From assembly GCA_025363475.1 (NCBI GenBank), contig JANYDS010000036.1, positions 1-42,243 of the forward strand: a DNA stretch of 42,243 bases. The letters run 5' to 3'. The notes below the pieces were generated by a model that was not told the DNA's origin, made no database searches, and saw nothing but the letters and a program-made list of their open reading frames with translations. The translations under genes were made by a program, and so were the position numbers. Below, piece after piece: positions 7,521 through 15,296 of the stretch. The first letter of the stretch is position 1. Each line of letters begins with the position of its first letter. Origin of the DNA: Terriglobia bacterium (lineage in GTDB: Bacteria > Acidobacteriota > Terriglobia > Bryobacterales > Bryobacteraceae).

Positions 7521-10411
7521 ACGTGTACCTCCATTTTCTGCACCATCGGGCGTGCCACGGGGAACTCCAGGTGGAAACAAGTGCCTTCGCCCTGCCGCGA
7601 GTTTGCTTCAATGACGGCCCCGTGCTCCTGGATGATCCCGTATGTAACCGACAGTCCCAGACCTGTGCCTTTCTTAGCCGATTTCGTTGTAAAGAACGGA
7701 TCGTAAATGCGGCTGAGGTGCTCCGGTGCGATACCGTGACCGGAATCAGTGATTTCAACCACGGCACCTGGTTCCCCGGATGCGGTAGTGCCGCAGCGGG
7801 TTTCAATTTCCAGCACACCGCGCGGCTCCATGGCGTCTCTTGCGTTGAGAAACAGGTTTAGGAACACCTGCTGCAGTTTGCCGGCATTGCCCTTTACCGG
7901 TTCCAGCGCCGGATCGAGACTGGTCCGTACTTCAATGCCGGCCTTCTTCAGCTGATGCTCCAGCAGTGACAGTGTCTCTTGAATCACCTGATTCAGTTGC
8001 ACGGCGGTAAGTTCGGTGGTTGAGGTACGCGAAAAATTCAACAGCGAATTGACAATCTCACTGGCGCGGAATGTTTGCCTGGCTATCTTTTCCAGCATGC
8101 GGGATTTCTGTTCGTCGCCTGCTACCTGTTTGGTCAGCATCTGGGCGTAAGTGGAAATCACGGCCAGCGGTGTATTCACCTCATGCGCGACACCGGCGGC
8201 GAGGAGACCGATGCTGGACAGCTTGTCGGCCTGCACCAGACGGCGTTCCAGTTCCGTGCGGTGTGTAACATCATCGAAAATCACCAGCCGCCCGATCTGT
8301 TCCATGCCCCGCGAAATCAGCGGAGCGATGGCGATATCCATGGTGGCTTCACCGTTCGCGGTATCGAGGACAAACTTGTCGAGCCGATGGATGCGCACTT
8401 CGCCCCTGGTGCGTTCAAGTTGTTCCATGAGGGCGGGAGGGAACAGTTCAGCCAGCGTACGGCCAAGGGCATCAGCGCGGCCGATGCCGCACAAGCGCTC
8501 CATTTGGGTATTCCAGCTTTCGACGCGATCATCAAGACCCGCTGCCAGAACGCCGACGCTGATGGATTCGACAATATTCTCGCTGAATTCCTTCAGCCGC
8601 TCGTACTCGCCCACTTTCTGTTTAAGGGAAAGATAGAGGTTGGCATTCTCAGTGGCGATGCCGACGTAGTTGGCCAGCGTTAGCAGCAGTTCCACATCGT
8701 CGCTGGAGAGAAACTCTCCGGTTTCTGTGCGGCTTACGCCGAGGAAAGCAATGGTTCGGCCCCGCACCGTACAAGGCAGGTAGTAGTTAAGATCAAGATC
8801 CGCAATCGTTTGCCGAACCGACGCCGGCCAGGCCTGCGCGATGGCATCGAGGTGATATCGGGTTCGTTCAAAAAAAATGTAGGGGGTACGCTGCGGCCAG
8901 TCGAGAAAGCTCAAATCGAGGGCATTGGCGGAATACAAAGGTCGCGCGCTCGACCCCATCGAAAGCCGCAGTTGCCAGGCCGGACTGTTCCCGTCGCTGG
9001 CACTTTCGGCGGGATTCGCTATCAGGAAAAACGCTACATGGCGGATGGACAGCGTCTGCATCAGGCGGTCAGCAACGGACTGCATCATCTGATCCGGATC
9101 TGTCTCCGAATTCAGTTCACGGGCAAACTCAATCAGCGTGCGGCGGTAATTGTAACGGTCGCGATAAAAATAACGATCCAGACGTTCCTGTATCCAGTTG
9201 CGAATTGGCTGAAACAGGAAAGTAGCCACCAGCATGACCGTGATCAGGCCCGCCCCGGGCAGATCTTTGATATTGCGCTGGGCCAGACTGCCCAGTGAAT
9301 AAACCAAGCCATAGAAGGCACCAAGGACGCAGAGAGTGGCAAGTGTATAGGCGTAACCGCGGCGGAAGATTACGTCGACATCCATCAGCCGGTAGCGCAC
9401 GATTGCGTAAGCGATCGTAAGGGGAACCAGAGGCAGTGTCGCCACCGAATAGTTCAGATACGGACTCATCGGCAGATCCAGCAGGAACGGCAAAGCGTAG
9501 ACGAGGGCGAAGGGTCCAAACCCGAAGACCACACCATTACGCAGCCACTTAAGTTGCTGGCGGACTACCGGGTCCTCAGCCGCCCGATAGCCAGCCTGCA
9601 AAACCAGACCACTTGCAAGGTAGGCAACCGTGAGCAGCAACAACCAGCTGCGATCGAGGGCGTTGAGGACATCTTTCAGAGGCGTCTCGGGGGCAGTCAG
9701 GAAGCCTGAGGCAAACCCCGCGTGCACCAGCATGAGGAGCGCGCCCGGGACATAGAGAAGCGGAGCAAACCAGCGCCGGTACCAGGGCCGTGGCTCGGGA
9801 AATGTCAGGCAAAAATGGACAAAAAGCGCAGGAGCGAGCCAGCCAGCCACCAGGTTGCCCCAGTAAATCGCCATGTCGAAGGGATTCAGCTTGCCGGTAT
9901 AGTGAAAACCGTAAAAAATGAACGAGACCAGACAGAAAATGTAAAAGTGCCGTGCCTTGTAAGCGCTGCCGCGGCGCAAGTAAACAAACAAGCCAATAGC
10001 CAGGTAAATCGCGCCCACCAGGTATTGCCAGGTGATGGCAAAACCCTTAACAGCTTCACCTACAATCACGGTTACAGGAACGTCTACACCGTTACGGCGA
10101 ACCACGTAAGCAGCTTTTGCCCAGGCACCAGCCGAAGCCAGCCGCTGGGAAATGTCAGCTGTCGAAGTTACCGGTACCGCCTGAATTCGTTCCACGACAT
10201 CGCCTGCACGAATTCCCGCCCTTTCAGCCGGGCCATCAGCGATAAGGCGCAAAGCAACAACTTTTCCGCCCTGATCGGCCCAGATCACGCCATCATCCGG
10301 CAGGCGAAAGCGATGAATCTGTTGGTAGTTAATCGCAGCAGCAATCGCCGCCGCTATTGTTAGCACGGTCAGTATGGCGGTCGAAAGCTGGAACCTGAGG
10401 TCCTGAAGCAT
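7517..10411 (-). CDS. PDZ and multi-TM sensor histidine kinase
   Basis: A 964-residue membrane kinase. Order: one TM (about 10-28), a PDZ domain (about 40-115, core GPAERAGIRAGDVVERI), a block of seven to eight TMs (about 125-405), a GAF-like domain (about 430-600), PAS (about 605-720), HisKA with His743 (AAGVAHEVNTPLAV) and a HATPase with N-box Asn856, DSGHGI (889-894) and GTGLGL (915-920). All catalytic boxes are intact. The PDZ follows the first TM and probably lies outside the cytoplasmic membrane, where it could bind C-termini of misfolded or secreted proteins (inference). The partner regulator gene overlaps its stop by four bases, so the two form a pair. A possible weak -35 (TTGACA as read on the minus strand, 10508-10513) lies upstream without a convincing -10. 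Confidence 0.92.
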   Translation of the reverse strand: MLQDLRFQLSTAILTVLTIAAAIAAAINYQQIHRFRLPDDGVIWADQGGKVVALRLIADGPAERAGIRAGDVVERIQAVPVTSTADISQRLASAGAWAKAAYVVRRNGVDVPVTVIVGEAVKGFAITWQYLVGAIYLAIGLFVYLRRGSAYKARHFYIFCLVSFIFYGFHYTGKLNPFDMAIYWGNLVAGWLAPALFVHFCLTFPEPRPWYRRWFAPLLYVPGALLMLVHAGFASGFLTAPETPLKDVLNALDRSWLLLLTVAYLASGLVLQAGYRAAEDPVVRQQLKWLRNGVVFGFGPFALVYALPFLLDLPMSPYLNYSVATLPLVPLTIAYAIVRYRLMDVDVIFRRGYAYTLATLCVLGAFYGLVYSLGSLAQRNIKDLPGAGLITVMLVATFLFQPIRNWIQERLDRYFYRDRYNYRRTLIEFARELNSETDPDQMMQSVADRLMQTLSIRHVAFFLIANPAESASDGNSPAWQLRLSMGSSARPLYSANALDLSFLDWPQRTPYIFFERTRYHLDAIAQAWPASVRQTIADLDLNYYLPCTVRGRTIAFLGVSRTETGEFLSSDDVELLLTLANYVGIATENANLYLSLKQKVGEYERLKEFSENIVESISVGVLAAGLDDRVESWNTQMERLCGIGRADALGRTLAELFPPALMEQLERTRGEVRIHRLDKFVLDTANGEATMDIAIAPLISRGMEQIGRLVIFDDVTHRTELERRLVQADKLSSIGLLAAGVAHEVNTPLAVISTYAQMLTKQVAGDEQKSRMLEKIARQTFRASEIVNSLLNFSRTSTTELTAVQLNQVIQETLSLLEHQLKKAGIEVRTSLDPALEPVKGNAGKLQQVFLNLFLNARDAMEPRGVLEIETRCGTTASGEPGAVVEITDSGHGIAPEHLSRIYDPFFTTKSAKKGTGLGLSVTYGIIQEHGAVIEANSRQGEGTCFHLEFPVARPMVQKMEVHV

Positions 10412-10605
10412 GGGTTAGGCGGACAACGACAGCAAGTCAGGGCAAACACACCTGTACGACTCTTCACGTAAGCAGTTCGGCTGCCAGAAAAATCCGACAA
10501 TCCCGAATGTCAAGATGATGTAAACAAAAGGATTACAAAATCCCAGGAAACCTGTCGATTCCATTTTTGGAATCTATGACATTTTGGAACACCGGGAAAG
10601 CGGAG
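10412..10605. other. Intergenic region with inverted repeat
   Basis: This 194-base region lies between the kinase start and the stop of the EVE-domain gene and holds no gene. A perfect inverted repeat ATTCCA-TTTT-TGGAAT (10558-10573) is visible, followed by a second partial copy, TTTTGGAAC. The region must carry the promoter of the kinase operon. A terminator for the EVE gene may also lie here, but the repeat has only six-base arms. Confidence 0.45.
10558..10573. repeat. Inverted repeat ATTCCA-N4-TGGAAT
   Basis: Six-base perfect arms with a TTTT spacer lie 32 bases beyond the EVE gene stop and about 147 bases upstream of the kinase start. It could be an operator for a dimeric regulator or a weak hairpin. 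The arms are AT-rich and no T-run follows on the EVE strand, so an operator is slightly more likely than a terminator. Confidence 0.35.
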
Positions 10606-11040
10606 TCAGATTCCGGCAGACGGGCGTTCTTTCCTGATCCAGACCACAAATTCATCCGGAACTGTCATGGTTGAGAGTCGGCTTTGGCGCACGAGAGCCC
10701 AGTCGGGGAACAGGCCTGATTCCTTAATTTCGCGAAGGGTTACCGGAGGTTCAATCAGGTTGAGAAAATGGAAATCGGCCACCGCCAGTTTAGGATCGTG
10801 GAGATCTGCTCTGCCATCGCCGGAAACCTCGGCCAGACCTACGATCGCCGCAGCGCCCATGCTGTGGTAGATAAAAACCAGATCACCTTTCTTCATTTCC
10901 CGGATCGCACGCAGCGCCTGGGCGTTTTTAACGCCATCCCAGACGGTGCGGCCGTCTTTCTGCAACTGTTCCACAGGATATGTTTCAGGGTCAGTCTTGG
11001 CCAGAAAATATCTGGTACCGGAACGGGCTGTTACCCTCAT
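10606..11040 (-). CDS. EVE domain protein
   Basis: A 144-residue protein with the EVE (PUA-like) fold. The seen marks are RYFLAKTDPETYPVEQL at the start, TVWDGVKNAQALRAIREM, KGDLVFIYHS and the closing TVPDEFVVWI. EVE domains resemble readers of modified DNA or RNA bases, and single-domain bacterial members of this length are common and mostly of unknown role. I start it at ATG 11040, which gives the usual family length and opening; an alternative ATG at 11112 would add 24 non-family residues and overlap the divergent export gene. It stands alone on its strand, facing the polysaccharide export genes, with a 54-base gap between the starts. Confidence 0.88.
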   Translation of the reverse strand: MRVTARSGTRYFLAKTDPETYPVEQLQKDGRTVWDGVKNAQALRAIREMKKGDLVFIYHSMGAAAIVGLAEVSGDGRADLHDPKLAVADFHFLNLIEPPVTLREIKESGLFPDWALVRQSRLSTMTVPDEFVVWIRKERPSAGI

Positions 11041-11094
11041 AAACTTAAGTATATTCTCACGGGCTTCGCGAATTGATACATTTAGAGGGAACTC

Positions 11095-11955
11095 TTGAGA
11101 TTCAGAATCCATCAAAAAAGTGTGCCGATGAGACTGGCCCCGCAGACTATGTCGAAGCTTGGTGCCGCAACGCTGTGCCTGATTGCGATTTGCGGGAACA
11201 AAGCGGATGCGCAGGATTCCATCTTGCCGGCGCCTGTGACGGTCGAACACCCGTTGCCTGAAGGTCCGCAACCGGTAGTTATTCAGGCACCTGAACCGCA
11301 GACGGCGGCCCGGGGGCCGACGATTGTGCCTGGCCCGACTCCGGCAGCATCCGCTGATGCGCCGTCGAAGCCTGGCCTTGAATTGCCCCCGGCGAAGCTT
11401 GAATTACCGCCTGCCCGGCTTGATTTGCCCCCGGGAAAGAAGGATTCAGCGGCAGCAGCGCCGACCGTGGCGGACGGGGAAAAGCGCTACATAATAGGCT
11501 CGCTGGACGTACTTTACATTCGCGTTTGGAATAATGCGAATTTGACCGGCCCGGTGGATGTGCGCCCTGATGGCATGATCTCGCTGCCGCTGGTAGGCGA
11601 ACTAAGAGCAGACGGCCTTACCGTTGCTGCGCTTAAAGACCAGATTAAGGTCAGACTCAGCGACTTCCTCAACAGCCCGGAGGTGGATGTGCAGGTCTCC
11701 CGGGTCAACAGCAAGAAATTCTATATTCTCGGACCCGTAAACAAGCCGGGCGGCTACCCGCTGGTGGGAACTACTACTGTCTCAGAGGCCCTTTCGAACG
11801 CGGGCGGATTCCGCGAGTTCGCCAACCAGAAGAAAATTTACGTTCTGCGCGGCACCAAAAAGTTCTACTTTAACTACAAAGATGTCATTGTCGGTAAACA
11901 TCTGGAGCAGGACATTCCGCTCGAAAACGGAGACAAGATCGTGGTCCCGGAATAA
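11095..11955 (+). CDS. Wza-like polysaccharide export protein
   Basis: A 286-residue protein with an export signal (basic residues 1-21, hydrophobic core LGAATLCLIAIC at 22-33). A Pro-rich spacer contains three near-identical heptads, LELPPAK, LELPPAR and LDLPPGK (95-115). The polysaccharide export domain lies at about 128-205 (VDVRPDGMISLPLVGELRA) and an SLBB domain at about 207-255 (YILGPVNKPGGYPL). Such proteins form the outer-membrane pore through which capsule or exopolysaccharide leaves. The lipobox is poor, so a lipid anchor is uncertain. The TTG start at 11095 has AGAGGGA just upstream; ATG codons at 11128 and 11149 are alternatives. The Wzz-like gene follows after 18 bases. Confidence 0.88.
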   Translation: MRFRIHQKSVPMRLAPQTMSKLGAATLCLIAICGNKADAQDSILPAPVTVEHPLPEGPQPVVIQAPEPQTAARGPTIVPGPTPAASADAPSKPGLELPPAKLELPPARLDLPPGKKDSAAAAPTVADGEKRYIIGSLDVLYIRVWNNANLTGPVDVRPDGMISLPLVGELRADGLTVAALKDQIKVRLSDFLNSPEVDVQVSRVNSKKFYILGPVNKPGGYPLVGTTTVSEALSNAGGFREFANQKKIYVLRGTKKFYFNYKDVIVGKHLEQDIPLENGDKIVVPE

Positions 11956-11973
11956 CCCGGAGGTTTCTAAAAT

Positions 11974-13677
11974 ATGGCAACCCCCACAACCTACATTGCA
12001 ATTGCCCGCCGAACTCTCGACATCGAAGATTACATCGATATCGCCCGGCGGCATAAGTCCTGGATCATGGGGCCGACGCTGTTCGGGCTGGTGATCTCGA
12101 TCATCGTGGCGCTTGTCTTGCCCAACACCTACGTTTCGACCGCGGTAATGCGAATTACTCCCTCGCAGATTTCCGCCAACATCGTTGCCACCACGCTCAA
12201 TCAGCAGCTCACAGAGCGCATCATGACCATGCAACAGGATATTCTCAGCCGCACCAGCCTTTCCAATATTATTCAGGACCCGAGGCTTGACTTGTATAAG
12301 GCTGACCGGGCGAGCAAACCGCTCGAAGATGTGATTGAAACCATGCGTACGCGCGACGTTGCCATTCGAATCGTTGAACTCCCAGGCAATATTGTGGAGC
12401 GGAGGGGCGCGTCGGCATTCAACATCTCTTTTTCCTATCCCGACTCACACAAGGCCCAGCAGGTCGTCCAGACGATGATCACCAAGTTCACTGAGGTGAA
12501 CCTGACATCGCAACGCGAACAGCAGAACGTGGTCACATCGTTCGTGCACGATCAACTGCTGGAAGCCCGGGCCAACCTGAACAAACTAAACGAAGATTTG
12601 ACAAGTTTTAAGGTTGAAAATGCGGGTAAGCTTCCCGAACAGACCAATCTGAATATTGCTCAGCTTTCCGCTCTCCAGCAACAGCTTGCCACCGCTACAG
12701 GCTCAATGGAAAGGCTGGACCAGTCCAAGATCCAGCTCGATGCGCACCTCGACACGCTGAAACAGCAGATGGAAATCTACAACCTGTTCGACAAGGAGCC
12801 GGATGCTGTTGTCATGGCTGCGGCTAACAGGCAGAACGATCGCCTTGCCATGCTGAACAAGCAGGTGATCGATACAGAATCCGCACTGGCACAGATGCGG
12901 CAGGTCTATAAACCAACCTATCCAGATATACGGGACGCCGAGAACCGGCTTCAGGTGATTCGCAGAGAACGCGACGACCTGATAAAGCGGGATTCGGACG
13001 ATGCGGCAAGAGCCGCTGCGCAGCCCAAAGAAGCCGCGCCCAAAAGAAAGACCACGCTGCAGCAGGCTCAATCCATGACAGCTCTCCAAGGCCAGATCGC
13101 TGCGACCATGGCGCAGTCAACTAGCCTCGAAATGGAGCGGACCAGCCGGCAGAAAGATCAGGAAGAACTAAAAAAACAGATGCTTGCTTATCAGGCCCGG
13201 CTTACCGCAACTTCCGCCATTGAAGGCAAATACGCTGAGCTGATTATTGGCCAAAGGGCCGCCAGTGAAAAGGTTCAGGTGCTTGAAGGCAAAGAACAGC
13301 TGACCGAACAGAGCGGCCAGTTGCTGCAACGCAAGGCGGGCGAAAATCTGGAAGTTCTTGACCCTCCCAGCCTGCCCGAAAAACCGGCTAAGCCCAATCG
13401 TCTGCTTGTTGTTGGAACGGGGGCCGCAATCTCGCTGATTCTGGGTCTGGTGATGGCAGGCGTTCAGGAAGCTCGCGATACTTCGCTGAAAAATCTGAAG
13501 GATGTCCGCGCTTATACCAACCTTCCGGTTCTTAGCAGCATCCCCCTGCTGGAAAACACGATGCTGGTGCGCCGGAGCCGGCGGCTGGCTTACCTGACAT
13601 GGTCTGCCTGCATCATCCTCGGATTGATCGCGATCGGTGCAGCCATGTATTACTACTACACGAAAGTTGTAATTTAA
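11974..13677 (+). CDS. Wzz/GumC-like chain length determinant protein
   Basis: A 567-residue inner-membrane protein. Residues 10-55 hold the Wzz N-terminal region with a TM (about 32-51). A large periplasmic part follows with long coiled-coil stretches (about 195-300 and 340-450), including the conserved YKPTYPDIRDAENRL segment. One TM lies near 482-501 and a further hydrophobic segment near 538-558. Family members set polymer length and link the export pore to the polymerase. There is no fused kinase domain; the kinase is the next gene, as in many systems outside Proteobacteria. GGAGG at 11959-11963 lies ten bases before ATG 11974. Linked in one operon with the Wza-like gene and BY-kinase. 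Confidence 0.88.
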   Translation: MATPTTYIAIARRTLDIEDYIDIARRHKSWIMGPTLFGLVISIIVALVLPNTYVSTAVMRITPSQISANIVATTLNQQLTERIMTMQQDILSRTSLSNIIQDPRLDLYKADRASKPLEDVIETMRTRDVAIRIVELPGNIVERRGASAFNISFSYPDSHKAQQVVQTMITKFTEVNLTSQREQQNVVTSFVHDQLLEARANLNKLNEDLTSFKVENAGKLPEQTNLNIAQLSALQQQLATATGSMERLDQSKIQLDAHLDTLKQQMEIYNLFDKEPDAVVMAAANRQNDRLAMLNKQVIDTESALAQMRQVYKPTYPDIRDAENRLQVIRRERDDLIKRDSDDAARAAAQPKEAAPKRKTTLQQAQSMTALQGQIAATMAQSTSLEMERTSRQKDQEELKKQMLAYQARLTATSAIEGKYAELIIGQRAASEKVQVLEGKEQLTEQSGQLLQRKAGENLEVLDPPSLPEKPAKPNRLLVVGTGAAISLILGLVMAGVQEARDTSLKNLKDVRAYTNLPVLSSIPLLENTMLVRRSRRLAYLTWSACIILGLIAIGAAMYYYYTKVVI

Positions 13678-13710
13678 ATTGATCCTGGCCGATAAGATGA
13701 AAGCCGACAT

Positions 13711-14742
13711 ATGAGCCGCGTTCATGATGCTCTGCGCAGAGCGGAACAATTACTGGAATCCGGGGGCATGGACCACGCTTCGTCGCCTGGCGACCAGAAC
13801 GGGTCCCTTGTAGTATCCGGGGAGAACGGACTTGCCCAGTCCGGACAGATTAATGTTCCCGGTTCAGTGAATGCTTCGAACGGCCTGATGCGCTCTGATG
13901 CCCGGCAGCTTGACGTTGACTGGCGCAACTTTCTGTCTCGTTGCAAGGTCATCCCATTCCAGCCCGCGCCGGAAACGCACCTCATCGACATGGAGAAGCC
14001 GCATGAAGTTCCGGCGGAAGAGTTCCGCAGCCTTCGAACACGGCTGAATCACCTGCAAAGTCAGCAGGATCTGCACTCCATCGTGGTGACCAGTGCTTCG
14101 CCTGCGGAGGGTAAGACTTTTACTGCTGTAAACCTCGCGCTGGCGCAGGCGCAGCTGGAAACCCCGGTTCTTCTCGCGGATCTGGATTTGCGCCGCCCGA
14201 CTGTCCACAATTTGCTCCAGTGCGAGCGCTCACCAGGGTTCTCAGATTTTCTGCTTGAGCAACGACCGCTTGAGGAGTGCATCCGGCGCATCGGCACCAC
14301 CAATCTCTATTTCATGCCTGCCGGTTCACAGGTCAAGAATCCGCTGGAAATTCTCAACATGCGGCACGTGAAGCAGACGCTGGAGGGCTTCCGCAAGATC
14401 TTCAACTGGATTGTGCTGGATACTCCGCCGTTGCTGTTCTCCGCTGACGCCAATCTGCTCTCGACCATGACTGATGGCACGATCATCGTTGTCCGCATCG
14501 GCTCCACCACGTTTGACAACGTGATTCGGGCCATGCAGACACTTTGCGAGAACAACGTGCTGGGAATCGTTGCCAACGGCGCACGGGCCGGTGAGCTTTA
14601 CAGCAAGTACACGTATTACTACTCGAAGCCGGAAGAAGAACGCGGTGACGACGAAGATGAAGACGAGCCGGTGGCTGTGGCGAAAAGCCAGGCAGCCAGC
14701 GACGACGAGGACATCGAAGACCAGGAAGAGGAAGACGAGTAG
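13711..14742 (+). CDS. Bacterial tyrosine kinase (CpsD/Wze-like)
   Basis: A 343-residue cytoplasmic BY-kinase. The EEFRSLRTRL oligomerisation motif lies at 103-112, Walker A SASPAEGKTFTA with Lys135, Walker A' VLLADLDLRRP (153-163) and Walker B WIVLDTPPLLF (233-243). A tyrosine cluster follows (Tyr297, 300, 302, 303, 304), the usual autophosphorylation site. After it comes an unusual highly acidic tail (about residues 308-343) made mainly of Asp/Glu. Phosphorylation cycling of such kinases controls polymer assembly with the Wzz partner encoded just upstream. The first 70 residues are a poorly conserved linker. It is the last gene of the export trio, and a hairpin overlaps its stop codon. No glycosyltransferase gene follows. 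Confidence 0.88.
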   Translation: MSRVHDALRRAEQLLESGGMDHASSPGDQNGSLVVSGENGLAQSGQINVPGSVNASNGLMRSDARQLDVDWRNFLSRCKVIPFQPAPETHLIDMEKPHEVPAEEFRSLRTRLNHLQSQQDLHSIVVTSASPAEGKTFTAVNLALAQAQLETPVLLADLDLRRPTVHNLLQCERSPGFSDFLLEQRPLEECIRRIGTTNLYFMPAGSQVKNPLEILNMRHVKQTLEGFRKIFNWIVLDTPPLLFSADANLLSTMTDGTIIVVRIGSTTFDNVIRAMQTLCENNVLGIVANGARAGELYSKYTYYYSKPEEERGDDEDEDEPVAVAKSQAASDDEDIEDQEEEDE

Positions 14743-14760
14743 CTGCCGGTTCGCAGCTAC
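14739..14760. terminator. Hairpin between convergent genes
   Basis: Perfect eight-base arms GTAGCTGC (14739-14746) and GCAGCTAC (14753-14760) with a six-base loop span the stop codons of the BY-kinase (+) and the YfiT-like gene (-). The position fits a bidirectional terminator. The T-rich flanks are broken by C and G, so it is not a classical intrinsic terminator. Confidence 0.55.
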
Positions 14761-15296
14761 CAGCCCTTGTTCTTCCTCAGTTCAGTCACATGCGCGACAT
14801 GATGCCTGCCATGCCACGCGTAAATAGCCAGTGCGCGTTCGAGGGATATCTTGCCCATGTCGGGGTGTACGTAACACCGCTGCCAGTCTGTGTCGGACAT
14901 GCCACGCAGCAAAACTACCCAGCGATTGTGTAAGACTTCCAGCAGCATCAGGGAAGTCTCCACCGGAGTCGCCGCGACATCACCCAGTAGCGCCCATGCC
15001 GCCTCGTCGTAGGGTTTGATCACCGGCTCGGTTTCGGTGAGCGCCAGCTTGATGCGGATGAAGGCATTCATGTGGCTGTCCGGCACGTGGTGCGCGACCT
15101 GACGAAGCGTCCAGCCTGCCTCGCGGTACGGCGTATCGAGTTGTTCCGCCGTCAAACCGGCGAGCGCGGCGCGCAATTGAGCGGGCGCTACCGCGATTTC
15201 ATTGATCCACCCGGTACGGTCCCCTTCGGTGATAAATTTTGGACTGGGAAATTTTCCCACCGGATAACGCGGATCTGCAGTTGGTGTATCGCTCAC
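14757..15296 (-). CDS. YfiT/BstA-like DinB-superfamily metalloprotein
   Basis: A 179-residue protein of the YfiT group in the DinB four-helix superfamily. The opening DPRYPVGKF and the segment GWTLRQVAHHVPDSHMNAF match YfiT-type bacillithiol transferases. The three metal ligands are likely His69 or His70, His162 and His166 (WHGRHHVAHV). Members transfer low-molecular-weight thiols or act as metal-dependent hydrolases; which thiol this organism uses is not shown. It starts with GTG, overlapping the lysA stop by four bases (GTGA at 15293-15296), so it is probably translated with lysA. Family sure, reaction inferred. Confidence 0.85.
   Translation of the reverse strand: MSDTPTADPRYPVGKFPSPKFITEGDRTGWINEIAVAPAQLRAALAGLTAEQLDTPYREAGWTLRQVAHHVPDSHMNAFIRIKLALTETEPVIKPYDEAAWALLGDVAATPVETSLMLLEVLHNRWVVLLRGMSDTDWQRCYVHPDMGKISLERALAIYAWHGRHHVAHVTELRKNKGW

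Noticed and set aside
5885-10605. Sigma-54 promoter for the NtrC-type regulator's own operon
   Set aside because: I looked for TGGCAC-N5-TTGCA-like sites in the intergenic parts and found no acceptable match; the best has wrong spacing between GG and GC.
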